Assembly (NCBI GenBank): GCA_947487895.1
Contig: CANKYF010000007.1
Coordinates: 76,196 to 140,195, forward strand
Reading direction: 5' to 3'
Origin: an uncultured Flavobacteriaceae bacterium
GTDB taxonomy: Bacteria > Bacteroidota > Bacteroidia > Flavobacteriales > Flavobacteriaceae
Length of the DNA: 64,000 bases
In this document: piece by piece, positions 1 to 8,387 of the stretch
Layout: each line of letters opens with the position of its first letter
Position numbering within the stretch: the first letter of the stretch is position 1
Position numbers and translations under genes: made by a program
Notes under the pieces: model-generated
Database searches by the model: none
What the model was told of the DNA's origin: nothing
Seen by the model: the letters and a program-made list of their open reading frames with translations, nothing else

Positions 1-50
1 AGTGATTTAAACATTGATTAGGATCTTCTAATGATTTTTTGTTTCGGCTA

Positions 51-756
51 TTATATTTCTAAATTCAATCTGTTTTTTAGTTCCATCTTGCCTTTAGAAG
101 TGATAATTAACTCTCTAGAATTTTGTTTTTTACGAAACCAGTCTTTCTCAATCAGTTTTTCAAGAAGAGAAGCTCCTAATGCTCCAGCAATATGGTGTTT
201 TCTTTCGCTCCAATCTAAGCATTGATAAGCAAAACAACGCTTCTTAGTTTTTATAGCATCAACATTTAAATCTATTTCTAAAAACCATTTCTTCCCATAT
301 TCAGTAACTTCATAGTCTTTTTTTTGAATTTTAATTATTTTATGCTCTACTAAAGAATTTGTGATTTTAACACCGGCTTTACCCGCAAGATGATCATAAC
401 AAGTTCTAGCAAAAGTGAAATTATTTAATTTAGGGGTTTTAATTTTTTTGAATTCTTTATGTGTTGAAATTAAACCAGCAAAAGACTCAACTATATTGGC
501 AATATCAGGGCTTGCAAATGTATAATATCTGTGTCTGCCTTGTTTTTCAACAGATAGAATATTAGTGTCAATCATTTTTTTTAAATGGTTGCTGGCAGAT
601 TGTAAAGATATGTTTGCAACAGTTGCTAATTCTGTAACAGTATAAGCTCTTCCATCTAATAAATTCCATAAGATAATAGAACGAGATTTATCTCCAAAAA
701 TAGAGGCTATTTTACTGAATTGATTTTCTAATTCTTCGATAACGTTATTTTTACAT
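51..756 (-). CDS. ArsR-type winged-helix regulator, start codon out of frame
   Basis: The frame open from the ATG at 575 gives 174 residues, but it begins in the middle of a DNA-binding domain. Reading the same frame upstream to the stop of the neighbouring gene adds about 60 codons that encode a clear ArsR-like helix-turn-helix (TVTELATVANIS, then SASNHLKKM) followed by the wing (KQGRHRYYTF). No ATG, GTG or TTG lies in that frame. The only suitable ATG is at 756-754 and is followed directly by TAA. Removing one T after it would give MKNNVIEELENQF, a natural ArsR start. I infer a one-base insertion or a sequencing error. The C-terminal 130 residues carry scattered Cys (FAYQCLDW). The ATG overlaps the spacing after the DinB-like gene, so the two were probably co-transcribed. 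Confidence 0.7.
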
Positions 757-758
757 TC

Positions 759-1229
759 TTAATCCCATACTAAAGGCCGTTCAATTCCTAATGTTCTTAA
801 GTAACTTAACATTTGACCAGTATGAACAGACTCATGATAGACAATTCTATTTAAGTAATCCCCTAATTTTTTTATTTGCCCAACTTCACTTCTTTTAATT
901 ATTATATTGTCTAAATCAGATTCATTAAGGCTTTTTACCATGGAAATAAAATTTTCACGATGTTCTTTAGCTATATCAAACTCATTTTTTAAATCTGAAT
1001 AATCTAAATTATTCCATGGAGATTTATAACCTCCTAAATCACCTTTATTTTGAATAATTACATGAAATAAATGTTCTGATTCAAGTGTGTGTCTTATCAT
1101 TTCAATTATAGAAAAAGCATTTTTGTCTGGTCTCCAACTAAAAAAACTGCTTGGAATTTCATTCCATAGCTTTATGCTCCTTCGTCTTGTTTCTGAGAGA
1201 TTTAATAAAATGATTTCAATTGAATTCAT
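759..1229 (-). CDS. DinB-family metal-binding protein
   Basis: A 156-residue four-helix-bundle protein of the DinB/YfiT type. The three expected metal-ligand histidines are visible: one in IRHTLESEH (about residue 47) and two in the C-terminal YHESVHTGQ motif (about 133 and 137). Members of this superfamily act as metal-dependent thiol transferases or have unknown roles, so the substrate cannot be named. The protein ends just upstream of the ArsR-type regulator on the same strand, with only a few bases between them. The pair probably forms one transcript in which the regulator is downstream. Confidence 0.85.
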   Translation of the reverse strand: MNSIEIILLNLSETRRRSIKLWNEIPSSFFSWRPDKNAFSIIEMIRHTLESEHLFHVIIQNKGDLGGYKSPWNNLDYSDLKNEFDIAKEHRENFISMVKSLNESDLDNIIIKRSEVGQIKKLGDYLNRIVYHESVHTGQMLSYLRTLGIERPLVWD

Positions 1230-1398
1230 AATTTGCTTCTAAATTTAAAGGTAATTAACAGAGCATAAAAATAAAAACTAGTTTTATCAAAAACTTCAGT
1301 TGAAAATGTAGTGTGGAATTTTTTAGAAACTTTTTCTCATATTTAGCAGAATTAATATAATTTTTAAAGAACGACGCTTTTAGTTTCAGAGGGTTTTA

Positions 1399-1406
1399 TA
1401 TTTTTG
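1399..1406 (+). promoter_or_regulatory. -7 promoter box of glyS
   Basis: TATTTTTG matches the Bacteroidota -7 consensus TAnnTTTG and ends only five bases before the glyS ATG at 1412. The transcript would start at or next to the start codon, so it would be leaderless or nearly so. No clear -33 TTTG is present. Confidence 0.5.
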
Positions 1407-1411
1407 CAGCT

Positions 1412-2956
1412 ATGGCAAATCAAGACGATAAATTTAAGAAGGTTATTTCGCATGCGAAGGAATATGGATATGTATTTCAAAGTAGTGAAATTTATGATGG
1501 TTTAAGTGCAGTATATGACTATGCTCAAAACGGGGCAGAGTTAAAGAAAAACATACGTGATTACTGGTGGAAAGCTATGGTGCAAATGAACGAGAATATT
1601 GTTGGCATAGATGCAGCAATTTTTATGCACCCTACTACTTGGAAAGCTTCTGGTCATGTGGATGCATTTAACGATCCTTTAATTGATAATAAAGATTCTA
1701 AAAAACGCTATAGAGCAGATGTTTTAATAGAAGACTATTGTGCTAAGCTTGAAGCTAAAATTGATAAAGAAGTAAAAAAAGCGGCTAAACGTTTTGGTGA
1801 TGCTTTTAATAAAGATGAGTTTGTTTCTACAAATGGTAGAGTTTTAGGTTATCAAGAAAAGATAAAAGCCATTTTATCTAGAATGGGTAAATCTCTAGAA
1901 AATGAAGATCTAGCCGATGTAAAAGCATTAATAGAGGAATTGGAAATTGCAGACCCATTAACTGGTTCTAAAAACTGGACAGATGTTAAGCAATTCAATT
2001 TAATGTTTGGTACTAAGTTAGGAGCTTCAGCCGAAAGTGCTATGGATTTATATCTACGCCCAGAAACAGCTCAAGGTATTTTTGTAAACTTCTTGAATGT
2101 TCAAAAAACTGGAAGAATGAAAATTCCTTTTGGTATTGCGCAAACAGGTAAAGCTTTTAGAAATGAAATTGTAGCAAGACAGTTTATTTTTAGAATGCGT
2201 GAGTTTGAGCAAATGGAAATGCAGTTTTTTATTAAACCAGGAACTCAAAAAGAATGGTATGAACATTGGAAAGAAACTCGTTTAAAATGGCATCATTCTT
2301 TAGGAATGGGTGAAGAATTATATCGTTTTCATGACCACGAAAAATTAGCGCATTATGCAGATGCTGCTGCCGATATTGAATTTAAATTCCCATTTGGATT
2401 TAAAGAGTTAGAAGGTATTCATTCTAGAACAGATTTTGATTTAAGTCAGCATGAAGAATTTTCAGGAAAGAAATTACAGTATTTTGATCCTGAAGAAAAC
2501 AAAAGCTATGTGCCATATGTGTTGGAAACATCTATTGGTTTAGATCGCATGTTTTTAGCAGTATTCTCAAATTCTTTGCAAGAAGAGGAGCTAGAAAACG
2601 GAACAACAAGAACTGTTTTAAAATTACCAAGTGTATTAGCACCAGTAAAAGCTGCAATTTTACCTTTAGTTAAAAAGGATGGATTACCGGAAGTAGCCCG
2701 TAAAATTGTAGATGAATTAAAGTGGGATTTTAATGTGATTTATGATGAGAAAGATGCGGTAGGAAGACGTTATAGAAGACAAGATGCTAACGGAACTCCT
2801 TTTTGTATTACAGTAGATCATGATACCTTAGAAGATAATACAGTAACTATACGCCATAGAGATAGTATGGAACAAAAACGTGTAAAAATTGATGATTTAA
2901 GAGATATCATTAAAAAAGATGTAGATGTACGTTCTTGGTTAATGAAGATGAAATAA
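1412..2956 (+). CDS. glyS: Glycyl-tRNA synthetase, homodimeric class II type
   Basis: A 514-residue enzyme that charges tRNA-Gly with glycine in the cytoplasm. It has the alpha2 (eukaryote/Bacteroidota-like) GlyRS plan. The N-terminal segment YGYVFQSSEIYDG is followed by class II signatures: LRPETAQGIFVNF near residue 215, motif 2 with FRNE near 250 and REFEQMEMQFF, and motif 3 GLDRMFLAVF near 375. The anticodon-binding domain starts near residue 408 (LAPVKAAILPLVKK). Length is normal for the family. It appears monocistronic, with a promoter box directly before the ATG and a strong terminator downstream. Confidence 0.97.
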   Translation: MANQDDKFKKVISHAKEYGYVFQSSEIYDGLSAVYDYAQNGAELKKNIRDYWWKAMVQMNENIVGIDAAIFMHPTTWKASGHVDAFNDPLIDNKDSKKRYRADVLIEDYCAKLEAKIDKEVKKAAKRFGDAFNKDEFVSTNGRVLGYQEKIKAILSRMGKSLENEDLADVKALIEELEIADPLTGSKNWTDVKQFNLMFGTKLGASAESAMDLYLRPETAQGIFVNFLNVQKTGRMKIPFGIAQTGKAFRNEIVARQFIFRMREFEQMEMQFFIKPGTQKEWYEHWKETRLKWHHSLGMGEELYRFHDHEKLAHYADAAADIEFKFPFGFKELEGIHSRTDFDLSQHEEFSGKKLQYFDPEENKSYVPYVLETSIGLDRMFLAVFSNSLQEEELENGTTRTVLKLPSVLAPVKAAILPLVKKDGLPEVARKIVDELKWDFNVIYDEKDAVGRRYRRQDANGTPFCITVDHDTLEDNTVTIRHRDSMEQKRVKIDDLRDIIKKDVDVRSWLMKMK

Positions 2957-2998
2957 ATAGATTCTTGTGAAAACAAAACCTACCTCATAATAGAAAAC

Positions 2999-3029
2999 AA
3001 AACCCTAAAGAAATTTGCTTTAGGGTTTT
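2999..3029. terminator. Bidirectional terminator between glyS and the facing gene
   Basis: A 12-bp perfect stem (AAAACCCTAAAG / CTTTAGGGTTTT) with a 7-base loop, followed by TTACTTTTTT on the plus strand. It lies between convergent genes and can serve both. Confidence 0.85.
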
Positions 3030-3046
3030 ACTTTTTTATACAAAGG

Positions 3047-3595
3047 TTAAAATCTATAACCAACTTTAATACCAGCTTTTATTACTATCTCATAGTTTAA
3101 TCTATCATTATTAGCATTGAAAAGGTTTCTTCCTACACCTAGATTAAGTTCTCCAATAAAACCTCTTTTTGTTAGAAATTTTCCTCCTAGACCTACACCT
3201 AAAGCAAAATCAGTGATGTTTTCTTCTAATTCATTGCCATTTTGATAAGTAAAGTTTTTTGTTGAATTCAGCATTCCAAAACCTTCAATGAAAAAACCAG
3301 AAGCATAATTATTTCCTATGTATATACGATAAAAAGGTGAGACATAATAGTTGATTTCCTCTTGTATTTCATCATCAAAAGGTAAAAATACATCTACACC
3401 AACACCAGATTCTTCATTTAAGCTACGTTCATATGAAGCTTCAAATGCGCCAAGTATTAAATATAAACTGTTGATTTTAATGTCATTAAAATTTGTTTGA
3501 TGGTTGTTTATGTTGTTGGGATTATTCTCTTCTTGAGAAAATGTAGCATTAAAAGTTGATAGTGTTAAAAGAGCTAAAAAACATAGTTTTTTCAT
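3047..3595 (-). CDS. Small outer-membrane beta-barrel protein
   Basis: A 182-residue secreted protein of unknown function. It has a Sec signal peptide (KKLCFLALLTLSTFNATFS, cut before QEEN) and amphipathic strand-like segments such as LYLILGAFEASYERSL and FALGVGLGGKFL. It ends in the strand IKVGYRF with C-terminal Phe, the usual barrel-assembly signal of outer-membrane proteins. The pattern resembles DUF3575-like barrels, but that is only an impression. The gene is followed by a terminator and preceded by a decayed regulator fragment. Confidence 0.65.
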   Translation of the reverse strand: MKKLCFLALLTLSTFNATFSQEENNPNNINNHQTNFNDIKINSLYLILGAFEASYERSLNEESGVGVDVFLPFDDEIQEEINYYVSPFYRIYIGNNYASGFFIEGFGMLNSTKNFTYQNGNELEENITDFALGVGLGGKFLTKRGFIGELNLGVGRNLFNANNDRLNYEIVIKAGIKVGYRF

Positions 3596-3667
3596 ATGGA
3601 TTGTATTTTATATTAAAATTATACCATTAAAAAGATGGTATTTGCTTGATAAGGTTGCGTAACAACT

Positions 3668-3793
3668 TTAAATTTTCATTGGTATATGAATTTGAAGACC
3701 TAAAGGAATAAAAGTTTCAGTGCGAGAAAATCTAGAAATAGTTTGAATTTTAGTATTTAATAAATGTACTACTTGATGCATTGGTTTTTGTGT
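3668..3793 (-). pseudogene. Remnant of the 3' end of an Lrp/AsnC-type regulator gene
   Basis: Directly after the stop codon of the barrel gene at 3794, and in the same frame, is a 37-codon open stretch starting at ATG 3781. It encodes a clear copy of the C-terminus of the intact Lrp-type protein at 4430-4900. Over the last 34 residues I count 22 identities, including HLLN, IQTIS, SRTETFI and the terminal MKI. No DNA-binding or central domain remains. This looks like an old duplication that has lost everything but its tail, with the 3794-4360 gene now occupying the upstream part. Confidence 0.75.
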
Positions 3794-4360
3794 TTAAAAC
3801 CTATAACCAATTCTTAAATGCAAATTAACAGCAGCATATCCTTCATCTTTTAAAAAACCTGCATTTTTAGCAAAATAATGAATATAGCCAATGCCTATTC
3901 CTGTTTCATAATTAAAATGTTTGCCTAAATTTCGTTTTATTCCCCAGGTAGGGATTGCTGAAATCTGACTAACAATTTCAACATTTTCATAATTAGATAC
4001 GGTAAACCAATTAGGACGATAACTTGTTTGAATAGTAACAAAGTTCGCACTATTAGCGTTGGTGTTTTTTCCTTTAGTAATTCTTTTATCTAAGTTATAG
4101 TACCAGCGTGGTTCTATTCTAAATACTGGTGCAAATACATAACCAGTTTTTGGATAAAAATTGCCTCCCCAGATACTACCATCAAACCCAATTTCACCTC
4201 GTAGAGCTATTTTGTTAGATAGCCTAGATTCGTTATGAATCCACAATCCCAATGTTCCTGTTTGAATACCATATGTAGATTTTTCAACACTAGCAACTTG
4301 AGATAATGATAGCTTAGAAATTAATAAAGTGAAAATTAAAAGTAGATAACTATTTTTCAT
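3794..4360 (-). CDS. Small outer-membrane beta-barrel protein
   Basis: A 188-residue protein with a signal peptide (LLLIFTLLISKLSLSQ) and alternating aromatic/polar strands (FAPVFRIEPRWYYNL, YETGIGIGYIHYF). It ends in LHLRIGYRF, a C-terminal Phe strand typical of outer-membrane barrels. Function unknown. It lies 69 bases downstream of the Lrp-type regulator on the same strand and may share its transcript. Its stop codon runs straight into the lrp-tail remnant, so the gene sits between two related regulator sequences. Confidence 0.65.
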   Translation of the reverse strand: MKNSYLLLIFTLLISKLSLSQVASVEKSTYGIQTGTLGLWIHNESRLSNKIALRGEIGFDGSIWGGNFYPKTGYVFAPVFRIEPRWYYNLDKRITKGKNTNANSANFVTIQTSYRPNWFTVSNYENVEIVSQISAIPTWGIKRNLGKHFNYETGIGIGYIHYFAKNAGFLKDEGYAAVNLHLRIGYRF

Positions 4361-4429
4361 TGATATAGTTTTTTGTTTTCAGAAATTTCTCAAAAACTAT
4401 ACCAAGAAAATAAATACTTCTTAGATGTT

Positions 4430-4900
4430 TTATATCTTCATCTGCCTATCAATCTGCTGGTCTAATGAAATAAAGGTTTCTGTTCTGGAAACTCCAGAGA
4501 TTGTTTGAATTTCATCATTTAACAAATGCATTAAATGCGCATTATTTTTACAAATAATTTTTATTAAAACATTCCAGTTGCCAGTTGTATAGTGGCACTC
4601 TAAAACTTCAGGAACTTTTTTAAGTTGTTTTATGGCTTCAGGGTTATGTATAGCTTTATCTAAGTATACACCAATAAAAGCAACAGTAGTATACCCTAAA
4701 ACTCTTGGATTAATCACAAATTTAGACCCAGTAATTAAGCCAGATTTCTCTAATTTTCTTAAACGTTGATGAATGGCGGCTCCAGAAATTCCAACATTAC
4801 GAGCTATTTCTAAAATAGGTGTTCTTGCATCTACCATTAAGGCGCGTAATATTTTTTTATCTATACCATCAATGGTTAACGTTTTTTCTTTTGATTTCAT
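4430..4900 (-). CDS. Lrp/AsnC-family transcriptional regulator
   Basis: A DNA-binding regulator of about 156 residues. The N-terminal helix-turn-helix is clear (IDKKILRALMVDARTPILEIA, then GISGAAIHQRLRKLEKSGLI), followed by the ligand-sensing RAM domain (VAFIGVYLDKA, CHYTTGNWNVLIKI). The family usually responds to amino acids. I place the start at ATG 4900 because the alternative TTG at 4927 lies inside the -7 promoter box. It probably regulates the downstream barrel gene or itself. A degraded relative of its C-terminus lies at 3668-3793. Confidence 0.9.
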   Translation of the reverse strand: MKSKEKTLTIDGIDKKILRALMVDARTPILEIARNVGISGAAIHQRLRKLEKSGLITGSKFVINPRVLGYTTVAFIGVYLDKAIHNPEAIKQLKKVPEVLECHYTTGNWNVLIKIICKNNAHLMHLLNDEIQTISGVSRTETFISLDQQIDRQMKI

Positions 4901-4924
4901 TTGGACTAGTTTCTCTTTATAAGA

Positions 4925-4932
4925 CAAATATA
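4925..4932 (-). promoter_or_regulatory. -7 promoter box of the Lrp-type gene
   Basis: On the minus strand TATATTTG fits TAnnTTTG. Transcription would begin near 4918, about 18 bases before ATG 4900. A TTG codon within the box opens a longer frame that should not be taken as the start. Confidence 0.55.
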
Positions 4933-5008
4933 TTCATTTGATTTCAATTTAAAACTAAAACTTTGTTAATGATTGTTCAGATAAACAAAATAAGCATTTT
5001 GTTAAAAG

Positions 5009-5039
5009 TTGGGTAACTAAATTTGGTTGCCTAATTTTG
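5009..5039 (+). promoter_or_regulatory. Promoter of the DUF423 gene
   Basis: TTG at 5009-5011 and TAATTTTG at 5032-5039 are 20 bases apart, the spacing of Bacteroidota -33/-7 promoters. The start codon follows 31 bases after the -7 box. Confidence 0.55.
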
Positions 5040-5069
5040 TAAAAAAATAATCCAATTTAAAGAAAAGTG

Positions 5070-5468
5070 ATGGATAGAAAAATATTAGTAACAGGATCAA
5101 TATTAGGACTCATAGCTATAGTTTTAGGAGCCTTTGGAGCTCATGGTTTAAAGGAATTAATTTCGTTAGAAGCTCAGAGTACTTTTGAAACAGGTGTAAG
5201 ATATCAAATGTATCACGCAATTTTATTGTTGTTCCTAGGAGGGACTTCTTTAATAGCTAGTAAATTAAAGAAGGTTATTTACTATTTAATTGTTTTTGGT
5301 GTTTTGTTTTTTTCAGGTTCAATATACGGGTTAGCTACTAATAGTTTATCTGCTTTTAATTTTAAAAATATTGGATTTATTACTCCATTAGGAGGACTGC
5401 TTTTTATAATAGCTTGGGGGCTTTTAATTTTTAATTTTTTTAAAAAAACATCAAAATCAAGTGCTTAA
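5070..5468 (+). CDS. DUF423-family small membrane protein (YgdD-like)
   Basis: An integral membrane protein of about 132 residues with four hydrophobic segments. It has the family's N-terminal signature GAFGAHGLK and the following FETGVRYQMYHAILLL motif. DUF423 proteins are widespread, but their function is not established. I prefer ATG 5070 to the adjacent GTG at 5067, because a purine-rich stretch precedes it. It has its own promoter and stands alone between the Lrp-type regulator (divergent) and pckA. Confidence 0.88.
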   Translation: MDRKILVTGSILGLIAIVLGAFGAHGLKELISLEAQSTFETGVRYQMYHAILLLFLGGTSLIASKLKKVIYYLIVFGVLFFSGSIYGLATNSLSAFNFKNIGFITPLGGLLFIIAWGLLIFNFFKKTSKSSA

Positions 5469-5494
5469 TTAAAGATTTATCTAAATAATTCTTT

Positions 5495-5502
5495 TAATTT
5501 TG
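5495..5502 (+). promoter_or_regulatory. -7 promoter box of pckA
   Basis: TAATTTTG matches TAnnTTTG, leaving a leader of about 20 bases before ATG 5530. Confidence 0.5.
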
Positions 5503-5529
5503 CTCACTAAATAATTTTTTGACAAATAT

Positions 5530-7146
5530 ATGGACAACTACGCGCAATTTACGAAAACGATTTCGTTGGAAAGTTATGGTATCAAAAATGCAAAGTTGAA
5601 TTACCAATTATCTCCAGATGAACTTCATAATGTTTCTATTGAAAAAGGAGTAGGATTTGAAGCATCTTCTGGAGCGCTAGCGGTTAATACAGGTGAATTT
5701 ACAGGACGCTCTCCTAAGGATAGGTTTATTGTAAAAGATGATATTACTAAAGACCGTATTTGGTGGGGAGACATTAATATTGCATTTGATGCCGATAAGT
5801 TTGATGAGTTATATGATAAAGTAGTAGACTATTTATCAAATAAGGAGCTATTTGTAAGAGACAGTTATGCATGTGCAGATGAAAATTACAAATTAAATAT
5901 TAGGGTAATAAACGAATATCCATGGAGTAATCAATTTGCTTACAACATGTTTTTAAGGCCTACTGAGGAAGAACTAAATAATTTCACTCCAGAGTGGACT
6001 ATTGTTAATGCACCTGGTTTTAAAGCAAATCCAGAAGTAGACGGTACCCGCCAGCATAATTTTGCAATTTTGAATTTTTCAAAAAAGATTGCTTTAATTG
6101 GAGGTACAGGTTATACAGGTGAAATTAAAAAAGGTATTTTTTCAGCATTAAATTTTATTTTACCTGTCTTTAAAAACACTTTACCAATGCACTGTAGTGC
6201 AAACGTTGGTAAAGATGGAGATACGGCTATTTTCTTTGGACTTTCAGGAACTGGTAAAACAACACTTTCTACAGACCCTAATAGAAGTTTAATAGGAGAT
6301 GATGAACATGGTTGGACAAATGAAAATACCGTGTTTAATTTTGAAGGAGGCTGTTATGCAAAAGTAATTAACCTTTCAAAAGATAAAGAACCAGAAATTT
6401 ATGATGCTATTAAAAAAGGAGCTATTCTTGAAAATGTCATTTTAGATTCAAATGGTGAGGTAGATTTTAGTGATACAAGTATTACTCAAAATACAAGAGT
6501 AAGCTACCCTATACATCATATTGAAAATATTAGAGTGCCTTCAATTGGCAAAAATCCAAAGAATATTTTCTTTTTAACGGCAGATGCCTTTGGCGTTATT
6601 CCTCCAATTTCAAAATTAACACCTAGTCAGGCTGCATATCATTTTATTTCAGGTTATACCGCCAAGGTTGCTGGTACCGAAGCAGGAGTAGTAGAACCAC
6701 TACCTTCTTTTTCAGCTTGTTTTGGAGCGCCGTTTATGCCATTGCATCCAGCAAAATATGCCGAAATGTTAAGTGATAAAATGGTAGAATCTGGAGTTAA
6801 TGTATGGTTGGTAAATACGGGTTGGACTGGTGGTCCTTATGGTGTTGGAAAACGTATGGAATTAAAATATACAAGAGCTATGATTAATGCTGTTTTAAAT
6901 GGTGATTTAGGTTTGTATAATTATAATGATTATCATATTCATTCTGTTTTTGGTGTAGCACAACCAAGATCGTGCCCTGGAGTTCCAACAAGTGTTTTAA
7001 GCCCTAGACAGACTTGGAATGATGATGAAGCTTATTATACAATGGCATTTAAGTTAACCAATGCTTTTAGAGAAAATTTTAAAAAGTTTGAAGCACATTG
7101 TAATGAAGAGATTAGACGCGGTGGACCACAACGTTACGCGTTTTAA
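5530..7146 (+). CDS. pckA: Phosphoenolpyruvate carboxykinase (ATP)
   Basis: This 538-residue cytoplasmic enzyme converts oxaloacetate and ATP to PEP, CO2 and ADP, the entry step of gluconeogenesis. Diagnostic segments are the substrate-binding TGRSPKDRFIV near residue 58, the metal/PEP region HCSANVGKDGD, the kinase-1a P-loop GLSGTGKTTLS near residues 237-247 and the kinase-2 motif IGDDEHGW near 257. The C-terminal GGPYGVGKRM and RSCPGVP are also present. Length is normal. It is transcribed alone, with a promoter box upstream and a strong terminator at 7177-7204. Confidence 0.98.
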   Translation: MDNYAQFTKTISLESYGIKNAKLNYQLSPDELHNVSIEKGVGFEASSGALAVNTGEFTGRSPKDRFIVKDDITKDRIWWGDINIAFDADKFDELYDKVVDYLSNKELFVRDSYACADENYKLNIRVINEYPWSNQFAYNMFLRPTEEELNNFTPEWTIVNAPGFKANPEVDGTRQHNFAILNFSKKIALIGGTGYTGEIKKGIFSALNFILPVFKNTLPMHCSANVGKDGDTAIFFGLSGTGKTTLSTDPNRSLIGDDEHGWTNENTVFNFEGGCYAKVINLSKDKEPEIYDAIKKGAILENVILDSNGEVDFSDTSITQNTRVSYPIHHIENIRVPSIGKNPKNIFFLTADAFGVIPPISKLTPSQAAYHFISGYTAKVAGTEAGVVEPLPSFSACFGAPFMPLHPAKYAEMLSDKMVESGVNVWLVNTGWTGGPYGVGKRMELKYTRAMINAVLNGDLGLYNYNDYHIHSVFGVAQPRSCPGVPTSVLSPRQTWNDDEAYYTMAFKLTNAFRENFKKFEAHCNEEIRRGGPQRYAF

Positions 7147-7176
7147 TACTTTAATTAAATTTTTAGTAAATAAAGT

Positions 7177-7204
7177 AAAAAACACCTAGTTATAGGTGTT
7201 TTTT
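7177..7204 (+). terminator. Terminator of pckA
   Basis: The stem AAAACACCTA / TAGGTGTTTT with a GTTA loop is followed by a run of T. Confidence 0.88.
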
Positions 7205-7235
7205 TTATATTCGGTAATTAAATAATAATAGTATT

Positions 7236-8312
7236 ATGTTTTCAGGAATTTTATTAGCCTTTTTATCTGCCGTTTTACTGGGTGTTTATGCATTACCATC
7301 AAAATATACTAAAGGTTTTGCTTGGGAAAACACTTGGGCAGGATTTTTCTTTTTTGGAATGTTTGTAATTCCGTTAATACTCACTTTTACATTGGTAAAT
7401 GATTTGTGGGGTATTTATGCTCAAATACCATCTTGGATATTCTTTACCATGTTTGGTCTCAGTTTTTGTTGGGGTATTGGTAATATGTTATGGGGTTATA
7501 GTATAAATTCCATTGGTATGGCTTTGGCATTTAGTTTATTTTTAGGAGTTATAACTTCTATTGATACTGTATTGCCATTAATATTAGTGCCTGAAGGTCA
7601 AGAAAGTGTTATAGGTACTAACATCGGAAATATTATGCTAATTGGTATTGCGGTAATTGTTTTTGGAATTGCTTTAAATGGGTATGCTGGAATTTTAAGA
7701 GATAAAAGTAAAGGGAAACAAGATGGTAAAAAGGATACCAAAACTATTAGGCAAGGAATTTTGTTTTGTGTTTTAGGTGCCATTTGTGCTGCAGGATTCA
7801 ATTTATCTTATCATACTGGAAATAATTTAGGAGGCATTGGTGAAGTAGCAGAGATTCAATTTGGGAATGAGCCTTGGATTGCACGCTTAGCTGTATTATT
7901 GCCTATATTTATGGGAGCAACTATTTCTACAATGCTATTTTTTAGCTACAGATTAACCAAGAATAAAACCTGGGGCAATTTTACTAAAACAGGTGCTTTA
8001 ACTTGTGTTATTTTGGTAATTGTAATGGCCATTTTTCACGATTCAGCTTTAGTAATTTATGGTTTGGCAGCGTATCATCTTGGTGAATTGGGAACTTCAG
8101 TAGGTTTTGCAATTCTTGAGACAGGAGCCATTATGGTAGCTACTCTTAATGGTATATTAACTAAAGAATGGCAAGGAGCTTCAAAAAAGAGTAAAACCAT
8201 ACTAGGAGTAAGTTTAGCTGTACTTATACTAGGAGTTCTTATTATAGCAAATGGTAACTACATGAAGATACAAGAGAATGAGCAGCTAGCTCTATTATAC
8301 TTAATTAAGTGA
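7236..8312 (+). CDS. RhaT-type sugar/proton symporter
   Basis: A 358-residue membrane protein with about ten hydrophobic helices. It has the RhaT-family start (GILLAFLSAVLLGVYALPSK) and segments such as GNMLWGYSINSIGMALAFSL and GTSVGFAILETG. RhaT in enterics imports L-rhamnose with protons. No rhamnose catabolic genes are adjacent, so the substrate here is unknown. The N-terminal part holds the conserved Trp/Gly loop FAWENTWAG. It lies between two terminators, so it is monocistronic. Confidence 0.8.
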   Translation: MFSGILLAFLSAVLLGVYALPSKYTKGFAWENTWAGFFFFGMFVIPLILTFTLVNDLWGIYAQIPSWIFFTMFGLSFCWGIGNMLWGYSINSIGMALAFSLFLGVITSIDTVLPLILVPEGQESVIGTNIGNIMLIGIAVIVFGIALNGYAGILRDKSKGKQDGKKDTKTIRQGILFCVLGAICAAGFNLSYHTGNNLGGIGEVAEIQFGNEPWIARLAVLLPIFMGATISTMLFFSYRLTKNKTWGNFTKTGALTCVILVIVMAIFHDSALVIYGLAAYHLGELGTSVGFAILETGAIMVATLNGILTKEWQGASKKSKTILGVSLAVLILGVLIIANGNYMKIQENEQLALLYLIK

Positions 8313-8338
8313 AATAGCTAAGAAGAATATTAGTAAAT

Positions 8339-8367
8339 AAAAAAGGCTGGTTTTCACCAGCCTTTTT
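8339..8367. terminator. Bidirectional terminator
   Basis: AAAAAGGCTGG / CCAGCCTTTTT around a short TTTTCA loop, between the convergent rhaT-like and hemD genes. T runs on both strands fit use in both directions. Confidence 0.88.
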
Positions 8368-8387
8368 CTATGAGAAATGATTAAAAA

